40,862 nucleotides of DNA from an uncultured Eubacteriales bacterium (GTDB lineage: Bacteria; Bacillota; Clostridia; Oscillospirales; Acutalibacteraceae). Positions 1 to 7,845 of this stretch are shown here, piece by piece. Location of the stretch: NCBI GenBank assembly GCA_934457415.1, contig CAKSHM010000012.1, positions 1-40,862 of the forward strand, read 5' to 3'. The notes below the pieces were generated by a model. It ran no database searches. It was not told the origin of the DNA and worked only from the letters and a program-made list of their open reading frames with translations. How positions within the stretch are numbered: position 1 is the stretch's first letter; every line of letters starts with the position of its first letter. Made by a program: the position numbers and the translations under genes.

Positions 1-1
1 T

Positions 2-77
2 GCTGGTGTAGCTCAGTTGGTAGAGCAGCTGATTTGTAATCAGCAGGTCGGGGGTTCAAGTCCGTCCACCAGCTCCA
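2..77 (+). tRNA. tRNA-Thr (anticodon TGT)
   Basis: A complete cloverleaf can be drawn. The acceptor arms GCTGGTG (2-8) and CACCAGC (67-73) pair perfectly, T74 is the discriminator and CCA is encoded at 75-77. The anticodon stem GCTGA/TCAGC encloses a 7-nt loop with TGT at 35-37, which reads ACA threonine codons. The D arm (AGCTCAGTTGGTAGAGC) and T loop (TTCAAGT) are canonical. A tRNA-Tyr gene follows 24 nt downstream, so the two are probably co-transcribed. The promoter must lie left of the window. Confidence 0.97.
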
Positions 78-101
78 CTGAATTTTCGCAAAATTAAATA
101 T

Positions 102-187
102 GGGAGAGTTCCCGAGTGGCCAAAGGGGACAGACTGTAAATCTGCTGCTTTTACGCTTCGATGGTTCGAATCCATCCTCTCCCACCA
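102..187 (+). tRNA. tRNA-Tyr (anticodon GTA)
   Basis: The acceptor arms GGGAGAG (102-108) and CTCTCCC (177-183) pair, followed by discriminator A184 and encoded CCA (185-187). The anticodon GTA lies at 136-138 in the loop CTGTAAA. A long variable arm precedes the T loop TTCGAAT, as expected for a bacterial class II tyrosine tRNA. A stem-loop with a T-run lies 10 nt downstream. Confidence 0.97.
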
Positions 188-197
188 CAGTCAAATT

Positions 198-244
198 ATC
201 CGAACATTGTCATCAATGGTGGCGCGTTCGGATTTTTGATTTTT
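198..244 (+). terminator. Rho-independent terminator of the Thr-Tyr tRNA unit
   Basis: The arms ATCCGAAC (198-205) and GTTCGGAT (226-233) form a perfect 8-bp stem with a 20-nt loop. They are followed by a T-rich tail interrupted only by GA. The position just after tRNA-Tyr fits termination of the tRNA transcript. Confidence 0.75.
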
Positions 245-270
245 ATGAGCGACTTAACTTAACATCATAG

Positions 271-306
271 CACAAGGGCAGAGAGTCTAAACTCTCTGCC
301 CTTGTG
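271..306. terminator. Perfect 16-bp stem-loop between convergent units
   Basis: The arms CACAAGGGCAGAGAGT (271-286) and ACTCTCTGCCCTTGTG (291-306) are perfectly complementary, with the 4-nt loop CTAA. On the plus strand a short TGTTTT follows. On the minus strand no T-run follows. It lies between the tRNA unit and the converging minus-strand gene at 363-905, so a termination or transcript-end role is likely. Confidence 0.6.
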
Positions 307-362
307 TGTTTTATCTGCTCTTTGTTTTTTAATACATTTTTATCGGCAAAAACTTCTTAATA

Positions 363-905
363 CTATTCTTCTAAAAAACCGATTTCGGCCATTATACCGG
401 ATAATTTTTCCATCTGTTCATCATTACCCGAACATTTTTCAAGCGCTGCAAGAGCCTTATTCTTTAATGGTTTTTTATCGGTTAGATCATCATACATTTT
501 TTCATAAAACTTCAGCGCCTGTTGGTTTGTTGCTTCCCTGCACCGAACAATCTCGCCTATGGCTTTTGCTTTTTCCTGACCTGCAATATCGCCGGGGTCG
601 GATTTCGGCATTAGGGCAAGTTGCTCTAACGCACTGTGAATATATTCAGTGTCATTTATTATCTGTTCTATTTTATCAAGAACATATTTGATTGTTAATT
701 TATCATTAGTTTTTGTCGCTTGTGTGTTTGACATATTATTATCCTCCGATTTTAAATCCGGCGGGTGCAGCAAGCATATTTTGTTTTCTTCTATATAATG
801 CGCCCTGCCGTTTTTAACAAGACCCTTCGCCCTTTTAGGGTAGGTCGCTTCGTATTCATTTCCTTTTTCATCTACTACAATAATGTTTTTTTCTATGGGT
901 ATCAT
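363..905 (-). CDS. Unknown 180-aa protein with RRXRR-like N-terminus and internal start
   Basis: No function is assigned. Residues 11-44 (VVDEKGNEYEA, then YPKRAKGLVKNGRAHYI) resemble the short basic RRXRR-type motif found at the N-terminus of IscB-like nucleases and in stand-alone proteins. The rest (58-180) is helical and charged with no nuclease motif. The first ATG (905) has its AGGGG directly adjacent, which is poor spacing. A second ATG at 734 (Met58, MSNTQATKTN) has a perfect GGAGG 8 nt upstream. Two products of 180 and 123 residues are therefore possible, or the short one may be the main one. A consensus promoter lies upstream at 967-995. The gene is monocistronic and converges on the tRNA unit. 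The domain call is by eye and moderate. Confidence 0.65.
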   Translation of the reverse strand: MIPIEKNIIVVDEKGNEYEATYPKRAKGLVKNGRAHYIEENKICLLHPPDLKSEDNNMSNTQATKTNDKLTIKYVLDKIEQIINDTEYIHSALEQLALMPKSDPGDIAGQEKAKAIGEIVRCREATNQQALKFYEKMYDDLTDKKPLKNKALAALEKCSGNDEQMEKLSGIMAEIGFLEE

Positions 906-966
906 CCCCTGTGCAAATGATGTAAAGCTGTTTTTTGTTATGGGTGCCGTCCCCGTTTACAGCTTA

Positions 967-995
967 ATTATATCATGACCGTTTGAAGTTGTAAA
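967..995 (-). promoter_or_regulatory. Sigma-A promoter of the RRXRR-like gene
   Basis: Reading the minus strand, TTTACA (995-990) and a perfect TATAAT (972-967) are separated by exactly 17 bp. The predicted transcription start is near 960, leaving a leader of about 55 nt before the ATG at 905. Confidence 0.75.
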
Positions 996-1055
996 GAGAA
1001 AACAAGGCATTTAAAATAGGATAATAAATCCTTTAAATCAGATAAAAATCAACCG

Positions 1056-1084
1056 TTGTGTAATTTTTGGTATTATGATAAAAT
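1056..1084 (+). promoter_or_regulatory. Probable promoter of the ABC exporter operon
   Basis: TTGTGT (1056-1061) and TAAAAT (1079-1084) are separated by 17 bp, about 45 bp before the first exporter gene. The gene's ribosome site AAGGA lies 8 nt before its ATG. The match to consensus is moderate. Confidence 0.45.
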
Positions 1085-1127
1085 AAATTTGAAGCTGGTA
1101 CAACATATTTAAAAAAGGATTAAAAGT

Positions 1128-2945
1128 ATGAAAAAGAAAAATAATATTTCTGCAATAAAAAACAATATTTATTTTTTAAAGCTTATTTTCGGTATTTCGC
1201 CGTCGGCGGTTATACTTAATTTCTTCACAAGCTTATTGGTCTTTGCCACTTGGATGTTTTATTCGGTGTTTTTTCTGAAATTTCTTTTCGGTGCGTTATA
1301 TTCGTCGCAAAGCCTTGCGAATATTCTTATTTTTATTTGGGCTGCCGCCATAGGCACTGTTTTAATTAACATATATAACACTTGGTTTTATAACAGCTTT
1401 TTGCAAAGGGAGCATATAAAAGTCGCCTGCCGGCTCAACCTAAAGCTATTTAAAAAGGCGCAAACCGCAGATATTTCCTGCTATGAAACGCCAGAATTTT
1501 ACAATATCTACACCAAGGCGGCGTCCGAGGCGGATACGCGCGTGGGCTCGGTGCTGAATAACTGCGCTACCGCCGTTTCCGCGCTTATTTCATCCGTAAC
1601 CGTTATTGTAGCAATGGCGAAAATAACCCCGCTGGCGCTGATTTTTATAGCCCTGCCGCTTATAGGTAACCTGTTTTTCGGCAAAAAAGCCGGACACGTT
1701 TCTTTTGAAATTGACAGGGATTCAACACCCGCCCGCCGGCAAAAGGACTATGTAAACCGTGTGCTGTACTTTCGTAAATATGCGGCAGAGCTGAGAACAA
1801 CGGGCTTTTTCTCGGTACTTAAAGAGGCCTACGGCCTTGCCGCAAAAAGAACGGTTGCGGTTGCACGGCAGTATGCGCTGAAGCGTTCGTTTTATTCGGG
1901 TGCCAAAGCCATTTTAATGTTTTTGCTCGGATACGAGGGAATGTGGCTGTGTGCCGCAATACTCGGAATAGGCGGAAAAATAAGCGTTTCGGATTTAGCG
2001 GTGCTTTTAAACGCGATAGTCAGCGTTTCGTGGATGCTTAATAATTTCGAGAAGTCGGTTTCGGGGCTGTTTACCGACGCGGAATTTATAGAAAACTTAA
2101 AGCAATTTTTCGCATATAAGCCTAAAATAGACGAAACGGCGGGCGGACTTAAAATGCCCTGCCGCGTAGACAGCATAGAATTTAAAAACGTATATTTTAA
2201 GTACGACGGCGCAGAAAACTATGCACTTAAAAATATAAGTCTTGTTTTAAAGCGCGGCGACAGAAATGCGCTTGTGGGAATAAACGGCAGCGGAAAAAGC
2301 ACATTTTTAAAGCTGCTTATGCGGTTTTACGACCCCGAAAGGGGCGAGATACTTTTAAACGGCGTTAATATTAAAGAATATAACGTTAATGAATACCGCA
2401 AATATGCGGGAATAGCCTTTCAGGATTTTGCTATGTTTTCGGCAACCGTGGCGGAAAATGTGCTTTTAAGCGAGGTTAAAACCGATGAAGACCGCGAACG
2501 CGCGATAAACGCGCTTAAAGAAAGCGACGTTTACGAGGATGTGCAAAAGCTTAAAAACGGTATTGATACCGTCCTGACAAGGGAATTTGACCCCGACGGT
2601 GCCGAGCTTTCGGGCGGTCAGCGGCAGAAGATAGCCATTGCCCGCGCGGTGGCGAAAAACAGCGACGTAATACTGCTTGACGAGCCTTCAAGCGCGCTTG
2701 ACCCGATTGCCGAATACAAAATGTTTGAAACCATGGCGGGACTTTGCAAAAATAAGGATGTTTTATCGGTAATAGTATCGCACCGTCTTTCTTCGGCGGC
2801 GGTGTGCGAGAAAATATTTGTTTTTGATAATGCCGAATTGGCAGAGCAGGGAACGCACAGGCAACTGCTTGAAAACGGCGGGGTGTATGCAGAAATGTTC
2901 AAAAAGCAGGCGAGAAACTATTTAACGGAGGCGGCGTATGAATAA
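1128..2945 (+). CDS. ABC exporter subunit with fused membrane and ATPase domains (first)
   Basis: A 605-aa half-transporter of the type I exporter fold. The N-terminal half (about 15-320) has several hydrophobic spans. The C-terminal ATPase domain has Walker A GINGSGKS (384-391), Q-loop Gln432, signature LSGGQ (494-498), Walker B ILLDEP with catalytic Glu519 and H-loop His552. All catalytic residues are present. It overlaps the next gene by 8 nt (the second ATG lies inside the last codons), which indicates translational coupling and a heterodimer. The substrate cannot be read from sequence; drugs, lipids or peptides are all possible. There is no peptidase domain, so lantibiotic-type processing is unlikely. 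The AraC regulator two genes down may control the pair. Confidence 0.93.
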   Translation: MKKKNNISAIKNNIYFLKLIFGISPSAVILNFFTSLLVFATWMFYSVFFLKFLFGALYSSQSLANILIFIWAAAIGTVLINIYNTWFYNSFLQREHIKVACRLNLKLFKKAQTADISCYETPEFYNIYTKAASEADTRVGSVLNNCATAVSALISSVTVIVAMAKITPLALIFIALPLIGNLFFGKKAGHVSFEIDRDSTPARRQKDYVNRVLYFRKYAAELRTTGFFSVLKEAYGLAAKRTVAVARQYALKRSFYSGAKAILMFLLGYEGMWLCAAILGIGGKISVSDLAVLLNAIVSVSWMLNNFEKSVSGLFTDAEFIENLKQFFAYKPKIDETAGGLKMPCRVDSIEFKNVYFKYDGAENYALKNISLVLKRGDRNALVGINGSGKSTFLKLLMRFYDPERGEILLNGVNIKEYNVNEYRKYAGIAFQDFAMFSATVAENVLLSEVKTDEDRERAINALKESDVYEDVQKLKNGIDTVLTREFDPDGAELSGGQRQKIAIARAVAKNSDVILLDEPSSALDPIAEYKMFETMAGLCKNKDVLSVIVSHRLSSAAVCEKIFVFDNAELAEQGTHRQLLENGGVYAEMFKKQARNYLTEAAYE

Positions 2946-4728
2946 AAAGGCTGACGAAAAGCACACCACTGTTTCAGATATACTTTTTGCGCTTAAATGG
3001 CAGTTTAAAATTGCGCCGTGCTACACCGTGTGTACGTTTTTGCAAAGCATACTCGGCGATGTTGTAACCCTTTTTGAGCATACCTTTTTAGCGGCGTATA
3101 TCATAAACTGCGTTGAGCAGAGGAAGACACTCACAGATGTGCTTTATTTTCTGATTCCCGTGGCAATCGCCGTCTTTATAAAGCTTATGTTCGGCACTGT
3201 TTTCGGCGCTTATATAGCGCCTGCGGCACAGGAAAAGATACAAATGCAAATGCGTATGCGCCTTTATGAAAAAGCGGCGTCTTTAGACCTTGCAAGGTAT
3301 GACGATACCGAGTTTTACAACGAATTTGTATGGGCAATGCAAAAAGCGCCCGACCATATAACGGGAGCGGTAAGCTCGGTAATTACGCTTTTAACCAGAC
3401 TTACCGTCGGAATTATTGCCGGCGCATATATTGTTTCGGTGGACGCTTCCGCGCTTTTAATTTTGGCTGTTTTAATTCCGTTAACATACATTATGCAGCG
3501 GGCGGCAAATAAGCGCAATATGAAAAAGGAAGAAGAAATGATGCCTGCGCGCAGGCGCAGCGACTATGTAAGCAGAATTTTTTACCTTGCGGATTATGTA
3601 AAGGATTTAAAAACAGGCAATATAACCCCTAAGCTTGAAAAGGATTTAACCGATACCACGGACGAAATGTGCGAAATTGTAAAAAAGCACTCAAAAGCGT
3701 TAACGGCACTGTGGGCTACGGCGCAGTCGGCAGGAGATATAATAATCGACGGCGTATATCTCTCCTACCTGTTTTTTAATGCCTTGGTGCTTGGCAAATT
3801 CGGCTTAGGCTCGTTGCTCGGAGTTTACAATTCAACTCAAAGACTTAACGGAAATGTTCTTACCGCCGTTGCAAATTTGCCCAAATTTCAGAATCACAGC
3901 CTTTATATTTCAAAGCTGCGCCGTTTTTTGGAAACCGAAAACACTATGAAGGACAGCGGGCGCCTGCAAATGCCTTCAAACGGAGATTTAGAGCTTTCAG
4001 ACGTTGAGTTTACATATCCCGGAAACAGCGAACCGACGCTTAAAGGCATAAGCTGTTCCTTTAAAAAAGGAGAAAAGGTTGCGCTTGTAGGCTTTAACGG
4101 TGCGGGCAAATCCACACTTATAAAGCTGCTTTTAAGGCTTTATGACCCGACAGGCGGCGAAATTCGCTACGGCGGAGAAAACATTAAAGTGTACGGTATT
4201 GCGGATTACAGAAACCGTTTAGGCGTTTTGTTTCAGGATTACGAGCTTATTGCGGCAAGCCTTGCGCAAAATATATCCGCCGATAATAAACCGCTTGATA
4301 TTAGCAGAGCCGACGCGGCGCTTAAAAAATCGGCGTTTTGGGACAAATTCAAAACTCTGCCCGACGGATACGAAACACAGCTTACGAAAGAATTTGATGA
4401 CGGCGGGCTTAACCCTTCGGGCGGCGAAAAGCAAAAAATAGCGTTGGCAAGGGTGCTTTATGCCGATTCCGACATAATAATTCTTGACGAACCTTCCGGC
4501 GCGCTTGACCCGATTGCCGAGTATACGCTCAATAAAACCGTAACCGAGCTGACACAGGATAAGACGGTTATAATTATTTCTCACAGGCTTTCCACAACCC
4601 GCTTTGCCGATAAAATTTATATGCTGGCAGACGGCAGAATCGAAGAAAACGGCACTCACGAACAGCTTATGCGGCAAAACGGCAAATATGCCGAAATGTT
4701 CCGCTTGCAGGCGGAAAAATATAGATAG
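2938..4728 (+). CDS. ABC exporter subunit with fused membrane and ATPase domains (second)
   Basis: A 596-aa partner of the preceding half-transporter with the same layout. Membrane spans lie in the first 310 residues. The ATPase domain has Walker A GFNGAGKS (385-392), Q-loop Gln433, signature PSGGE (493-497), Walker B ILDEPS with catalytic Glu518 and H-loop His549. Heterodimeric exporters often carry one degenerate ATP site with the catalytic Glu replaced. Here both subunits keep Glu, so both sites may hydrolyse ATP. The signature of this subunit begins NPSGGE rather than LSGGQ. Its stop (4726-4728) lies 16 nt before the GTG start of the AraC gene. Confidence 0.93.
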   Translation: MNKKADEKHTTVSDILFALKWQFKIAPCYTVCTFLQSILGDVVTLFEHTFLAAYIINCVEQRKTLTDVLYFLIPVAIAVFIKLMFGTVFGAYIAPAAQEKIQMQMRMRLYEKAASLDLARYDDTEFYNEFVWAMQKAPDHITGAVSSVITLLTRLTVGIIAGAYIVSVDASALLILAVLIPLTYIMQRAANKRNMKKEEEMMPARRRSDYVSRIFYLADYVKDLKTGNITPKLEKDLTDTTDEMCEIVKKHSKALTALWATAQSAGDIIIDGVYLSYLFFNALVLGKFGLGSLLGVYNSTQRLNGNVLTAVANLPKFQNHSLYISKLRRFLETENTMKDSGRLQMPSNGDLELSDVEFTYPGNSEPTLKGISCSFKKGEKVALVGFNGAGKSTLIKLLLRLYDPTGGEIRYGGENIKVYGIADYRNRLGVLFQDYELIAASLAQNISADNKPLDISRADAALKKSAFWDKFKTLPDGYETQLTKEFDDGGLNPSGGEKQKIALARVLYADSDIIILDEPSGALDPIAEYTLNKTVTELTQDKTVIIISHRLSTTRFADKIYMLADGRIEENGTHEQLMRQNGKYAEMFRLQAEKYR

Positions 4729-4744
4729 TTTAGGCGGTGGAGCT

Positions 4745-5689
4745 GTGCAGCATATTACAGTAGGAAGAAAATACAACGAGGGCAAGGTTGCAAAAATTGA
4801 GTGCATTAAAAATGACCGACTTCGAAACATTCACATAAAAGACAAATGCTTTTTGCTGATCATTCTGACTGCCGGTAAGCTGGAATTTAAGGTGGCAAAC
4901 GAGCAGTTTTGCGCCGCAGCGCCTGCGTTTATCTGCTTTGACGAAACCGCCGACCCCGTGCTTATTTCAAAGCGGAAAGCACAGTATACCTGTATTTACT
5001 TTCATCCCGAATTTTTAAATGTTAATATGTCCTTTGAGATACTGCGTAAAAAAGATTACGGAGATATTGCATCAACGCACGATTTATTTTTGTTAAAGCC
5101 GTTTACCGATAAGGCTTATGTTATACCCATAGCCGAAGCTCAGCTTGAAAAAATAATGCAGACGGCAGAGTTTATGCAAGAGGAACTTCAAAATCAGCGC
5201 GACTGGTACTGGTCCTGCCGAGGGCGCTCGTATTTTATGGAAATTATTATTGCCTTAGAGCGTATGTACGGGCTGATTGGGTATGGTGTGACCCATCAAA
5301 AATCGGATAATACGCCCATTATCAAAAACGCAAAGCTGCGCGACGCAGTGCTGTATATTGAAAGCCGTTTTGACGAAAGCATTACGCTGCCCGATATAGC
5401 AAAAGCCGCCGGAATGAACCACACAACGCTTACGGCGCTGATGAAAGAAGAACTGGGGCTTACCGCAATAGAGTACCTTATGAAATACCGCATAACCGTT
5501 GCCGAAAAACAGCTTGAATTTACAAGCGTGCCCATAAAAGATATTGCGAATATGACAGGCTTTAAGACCGTGCAGCATTTCAGCCGTGTTTTTAAAAGTC
5601 AAACCGGCGCTACCCCGGCAGAGTTTCGGAAAAGCGCCGTACAAAAACGAAAGGATGATTTGAATGGAAAACAAAATAGCAACACTTGA
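4745..5689 (+). CDS. AraC-family transcriptional regulator
   Basis: About 314 residues. The C-terminal ~90 residues (about 207-297) hold the two helix-turn-helix units of the AraC/XylS family: PDIAKAAGMNHTTLTALMKE, then IKDIANMTGFKTVQHFSRVF. The N-terminus looks like a cupin-type ligand domain. I chose GTG at 4745 because AGGCGG lies 7 nt upstream and it follows the transporter stop. The open frame extends left to 4604, but that stretch only overlaps the coding end of the exporter. It lies between the exporter and a Nudix gene, which starts 26 nt before its stop. Control of the exporter is the simplest role (inference). Confidence 0.85.
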   Translation: MQHITVGRKYNEGKVAKIECIKNDRLRNIHIKDKCFLLIILTAGKLEFKVANEQFCAAAPAFICFDETADPVLISKRKAQYTCIYFHPEFLNVNMSFEILRKKDYGDIASTHDLFLLKPFTDKAYVIPIAEAQLEKIMQTAEFMQEELQNQRDWYWSCRGRSYFMEIIIALERMYGLIGYGVTHQKSDNTPIIKNAKLRDAVLYIESRFDESITLPDIAKAAGMNHTTLTALMKEELGLTAIEYLMKYRITVAEKQLEFTSVPIKDIANMTGFKTVQHFSRVFKSQTGATPAEFRKSAVQKRKDDLNGKQNSNT

Positions 5690-6152
5690 AAGCAAAAAAC
5701 GAGATAAAATGCGTGCTCCGTTTCAGATTTTAGCCGTTCCCTACCGTTTTATAGAAAATGAATTGTGCTTTTGCGTATTTCGCCGCGCAGACTCTGATGT
5801 TTGGCAATTTATTGCCGGCGGCGGTGAGAATAACGAAAAACCGATTGACACAGCCTTGCGCGAAATCAAGGAAGAAACCGGTGTGACAGCCGAGAAACTC
5901 ACCGAGCTTAAAAGCGTCGCTTTTGTTCCGGCGGAAGTGGTGGCGGAAAATATGAGAACGCATTGGGATAAAAATATCTTTGTAATTCCCGAATACAGCT
6001 TTGCCTTTGAGTGCAGCGCCGACCCTACCATTTCGCACGAACACAGCGAGTATAAATGGTTGCCGTATGATACGGCCCGAAAGCTGCTGAAATGGGATTC
6101 TAATAAAGTGGCAATGTATGAAATTATGTGCAGGTTGAGGAACAATGAATGA
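5664..6152 (+). CDS. Nudix hydrolase
   Basis: A 162-aa protein of usual Nudix size. A full Nudix box G-x5-E-x7-REIKEETGV is visible at about residues 51-73 (GGGENNEKP, then DTALREIKEETGV), so metal-dependent cleavage of a nucleoside diphosphate linked to another group is expected. The substrate is not predictable; the neighbourhood suggests housecleaning or detoxification. The ATG at 5664 has AAAGGA 8-9 nt upstream inside the end of the AraC gene. Its stop overlaps the next start as ATGA, a translational coupling signal. Confidence 0.88.
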   Translation: MENKIATLESKKRDKMRAPFQILAVPYRFIENELCFCVFRRADSDVWQFIAGGGENNEKPIDTALREIKEETGVTAEKLTELKSVAFVPAEVVAENMRTHWDKNIFVIPEYSFAFECSADPTISHEHSEYKWLPYDTARKLLKWDSNKVAMYEIMCRLRNNE

Positions 6153-6916
6153 CTGTAACGGAACGCAAAGCACTCGTAAATTCCTATCTCGGTAAGACGG
6201 TAACTGTTAAAGTAGACCGCCCTATAGGTTATATACATAAAAAAGAAAACTACAGTTTAACATATCTGATAAATTACGGATATATTCCCGGTGTGCTTGG
6301 CGGCGACGGTGAAGAACTTGATGTTTACTTATTAGGTGTAGATGTTCCGGTAAGCGATTACACCGGTAAAATCATCGGCATTGTATATAGAAGTAACGAT
6401 GTTGAAGACAAGCTGATTATGGCACCGGAAGGCGTTGTATTCACGCAAAATGAAATCAAGGAACAAATATATTTTCAAGAGCAGTATTATGAAACCGAAA
6501 TTGAAGCATTGTTCCAAAAATCCTGCGGTGCGGTTGTTTTTAGGAAAACCTCCGAAGGCTTTAAGTACCTTTGTTTGTTTCAGCGACGGTCGCAAACATA
6601 CAGCGTACCGAAAGGACATATGGAAGCCTTTGAAACCGAAAAAGAAACTGCGCAAAGAGAAATAAAAGAGGAAATCGGCATTTCGGTTGATTTTGTTCAA
6701 GGTTTCAGAGAAACCGTGCAATATGAAATTGCGGACGATAAGCTCAAAACAGTAGTGCTTTTCCTTGCAGAGTGCCGAGAAAACATAACTACCGACGAAA
6801 AAGAAATTGAAAAATATCAGTGGCTTTCAGCCGAAAACGCAAAAGCAATATTGCCGTATTGGTATACGCCTATAATTGAGAAAGCGGAAAAAATATTAAA
6901 TAAAGCAGGATTATAA
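6149..6916 (+). CDS. Pyrophosphatase-like domain fused to a Nudix hydrolase
   Basis: 255 residues in two parts. Residues 1 to about 120 match the short family I inorganic pyrophosphatase-like family: VDRPIGYIH, YLINYGYIPG, GDGEELDVYLLGV, then RSNDVEDKL. In the metal site DxDxxD the middle Asp is Glu (DGEELD). Residues from about 125 form a Nudix domain with a perfect box (GHMEAFE, then REIKEEIGI). The fusion could couple Nudix release of pyrophosphate to its hydrolysis, or the first domain could be a substrate or allosteric module (inference). It starts on the ATGA overlap with the preceding Nudix gene, so the two are co-translated. Confidence 0.85.
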   Translation: MTVTERKALVNSYLGKTVTVKVDRPIGYIHKKENYSLTYLINYGYIPGVLGGDGEELDVYLLGVDVPVSDYTGKIIGIVYRSNDVEDKLIMAPEGVVFTQNEIKEQIYFQEQYYETEIEALFQKSCGAVVFRKTSEGFKYLCLFQRRSQTYSVPKGHMEAFETEKETAQREIKEEIGISVDFVQGFRETVQYEIADDKLKTVVLFLAECRENITTDEKEIEKYQWLSAENAKAILPYWYTPIIEKAEKILNKAGL

Positions 6917-6974
6917 AATTACAATCGTATGCAAAATTAAGTTTTGCAAACTTGAATTGGTGGAAAAGAATCAT

Positions 6975-7289
6975 ATGAAAACAGAAATAAAATCAAATGA
7001 GATTTGGTATCATGGTTCTAATAATATTTTCTCGGAACTAAGAATCGGCTGCACGATTACACAGTGGAAAGAACTCGCAGAAGCATTTTCACATCAACCG
7101 AGTTATTTGGAATATGACGATAATGGAGTAATTCGTCATAACGGAACAGAAAAAGGATATTTGTATATCATTGATGAACCCATTGCCATAGGGGTAGATA
7201 TATACCGACATCCACGGACGACGATGGATGAAAATACAGAGTTTTTAACGAAGCGACCGTTAAAAGTGAGAATGATTTGTGCGTTGTAA
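6975..7289 (+). CDS. Unknown YHGS-motif protein, possibly ADP-ribosyltransferase-like
   Basis: 104 residues from the ATG at 6975, or 110 from TTG at 6957. I preferred the ATG because GGTGG lies 11 nt upstream; support is modest. The sequence opens with IWYHGSNNIF, and YHGS near the N-terminus is typical of several ADP-ribosyltransferase-like folds. The later ITQWKELAEAFSHQPS, HNGTEKGYLYIIDE and DIYRHPRTTMD segments look conserved rather than random. I cannot name a family. A 6-bp repeat GCAAAA/TTTTGC (6931-6947) lies just upstream. It sits among small modifying enzymes on the same strand. Confidence 0.6.
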   Translation: MKTEIKSNEIWYHGSNNIFSELRIGCTITQWKELAEAFSHQPSYLEYDDNGVIRHNGTEKGYLYIIDEPIAIGVDIYRHPRTTMDENTEFLTKRPLKVRMICAL

Positions 7290-7310
7290 ATTGGCGTTAG
7301 AGGTATTTGA

Positions 7311-7805
7311 ATGAAAATACATATCATCGGGTGCAGCGGCTCGGGGAAAACATACTTTGCAAAAGCGCTGAGTGAAAAATATAATATTCCTCATTTTGAT
7401 TTGGACGACATTCAATGGGATAACCATTCCGGCAGTTACGGCACTAAAATGCCTGTAGAAAAGCGCACCGAACTGTTAAACAATATCCTCGAAAATAATC
7501 ATTGGATCATTGAAGGCGTATATTACGCTTGGGTGGGCAGATGCTTTGAAGAAGCAGATAAGATTTTTGTGCTTGATATGCCGAAACGGATTTATATTTA
7601 CAGAATCATAAAGCGCTCCGTAAAAAGAAAACTTGGGCATGAAAAGGGCAAAAAAGAAACTTTAAAGTCGGTTTATAATCTGCTTAAGTGGACAAATACC
7701 TTTCAAAGTAAAAGTATGGTTGAAATTAAAAAGATTCTTTCTGCCTACCCTGAGAAGACTGTTTGGCTACACAGTTCAAAAGATGTTCAAAAATGGTTAG
7801 TATAA
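7311..7805 (+). CDS. Small P-loop NTPase (adenylate kinase/topology-modulation type)
   Basis: 164 residues. The Walker A motif GCSGSGKT lies at 7-14, followed by HFDLDDIQWD, a pattern seen in the FlaR/AAA_17 group of small nucleotide-kinase-like proteins. A later IIEGVYYAW and the basic stretch KRSVKRKLGHEKGKK are also typical of that group, whose substrates are largely undefined. AGAGG lies 7 nt before the ATG. It sits 21 nt after the YHGS gene and 40 nt before trpS, so it is probably in the same transcript. Confidence 0.8.
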   Translation: MKIHIIGCSGSGKTYFAKALSEKYNIPHFDLDDIQWDNHSGSYGTKMPVEKRTELLNNILENNHWIIEGVYYAWVGRCFEEADKIFVLDMPKRIYIYRIIKRSVKRKLGHEKGKKETLKSVYNLLKWTNTFQSKSMVEIKKILSAYPEKTVWLHSSKDVQKWLV

Positions 7806-7845
7806 GTTGACTTTTAGTAATTGCATAATTGGGAGGTGATTTTTT

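Noticed and set aside
363..691. Plus-strand open frame (302-691) opposite the RRXRR-like gene
   Set aside because: It is a Leu/Phe/His-rich shadow of the minus-strand gene with no ribosome site, and the minus gene has a consensus promoter.
925..965. Stem-loop AAGCTGT/ACAGCTT in the leader of the RRXRR-like gene
   Set aside because: The predicted start of transcription (about 960) removes most of one arm, so it probably does not form.
4604..4744. Upstream extension of the AraC gene
   Set aside because: It overlaps the coding end of the second exporter gene, while GTG 4745 has a good ribosome site.
7806..7845. T-box or other leader before trpS
   Set aside because: The space of 40 nt is too short for a T-box and no stem I element is present.
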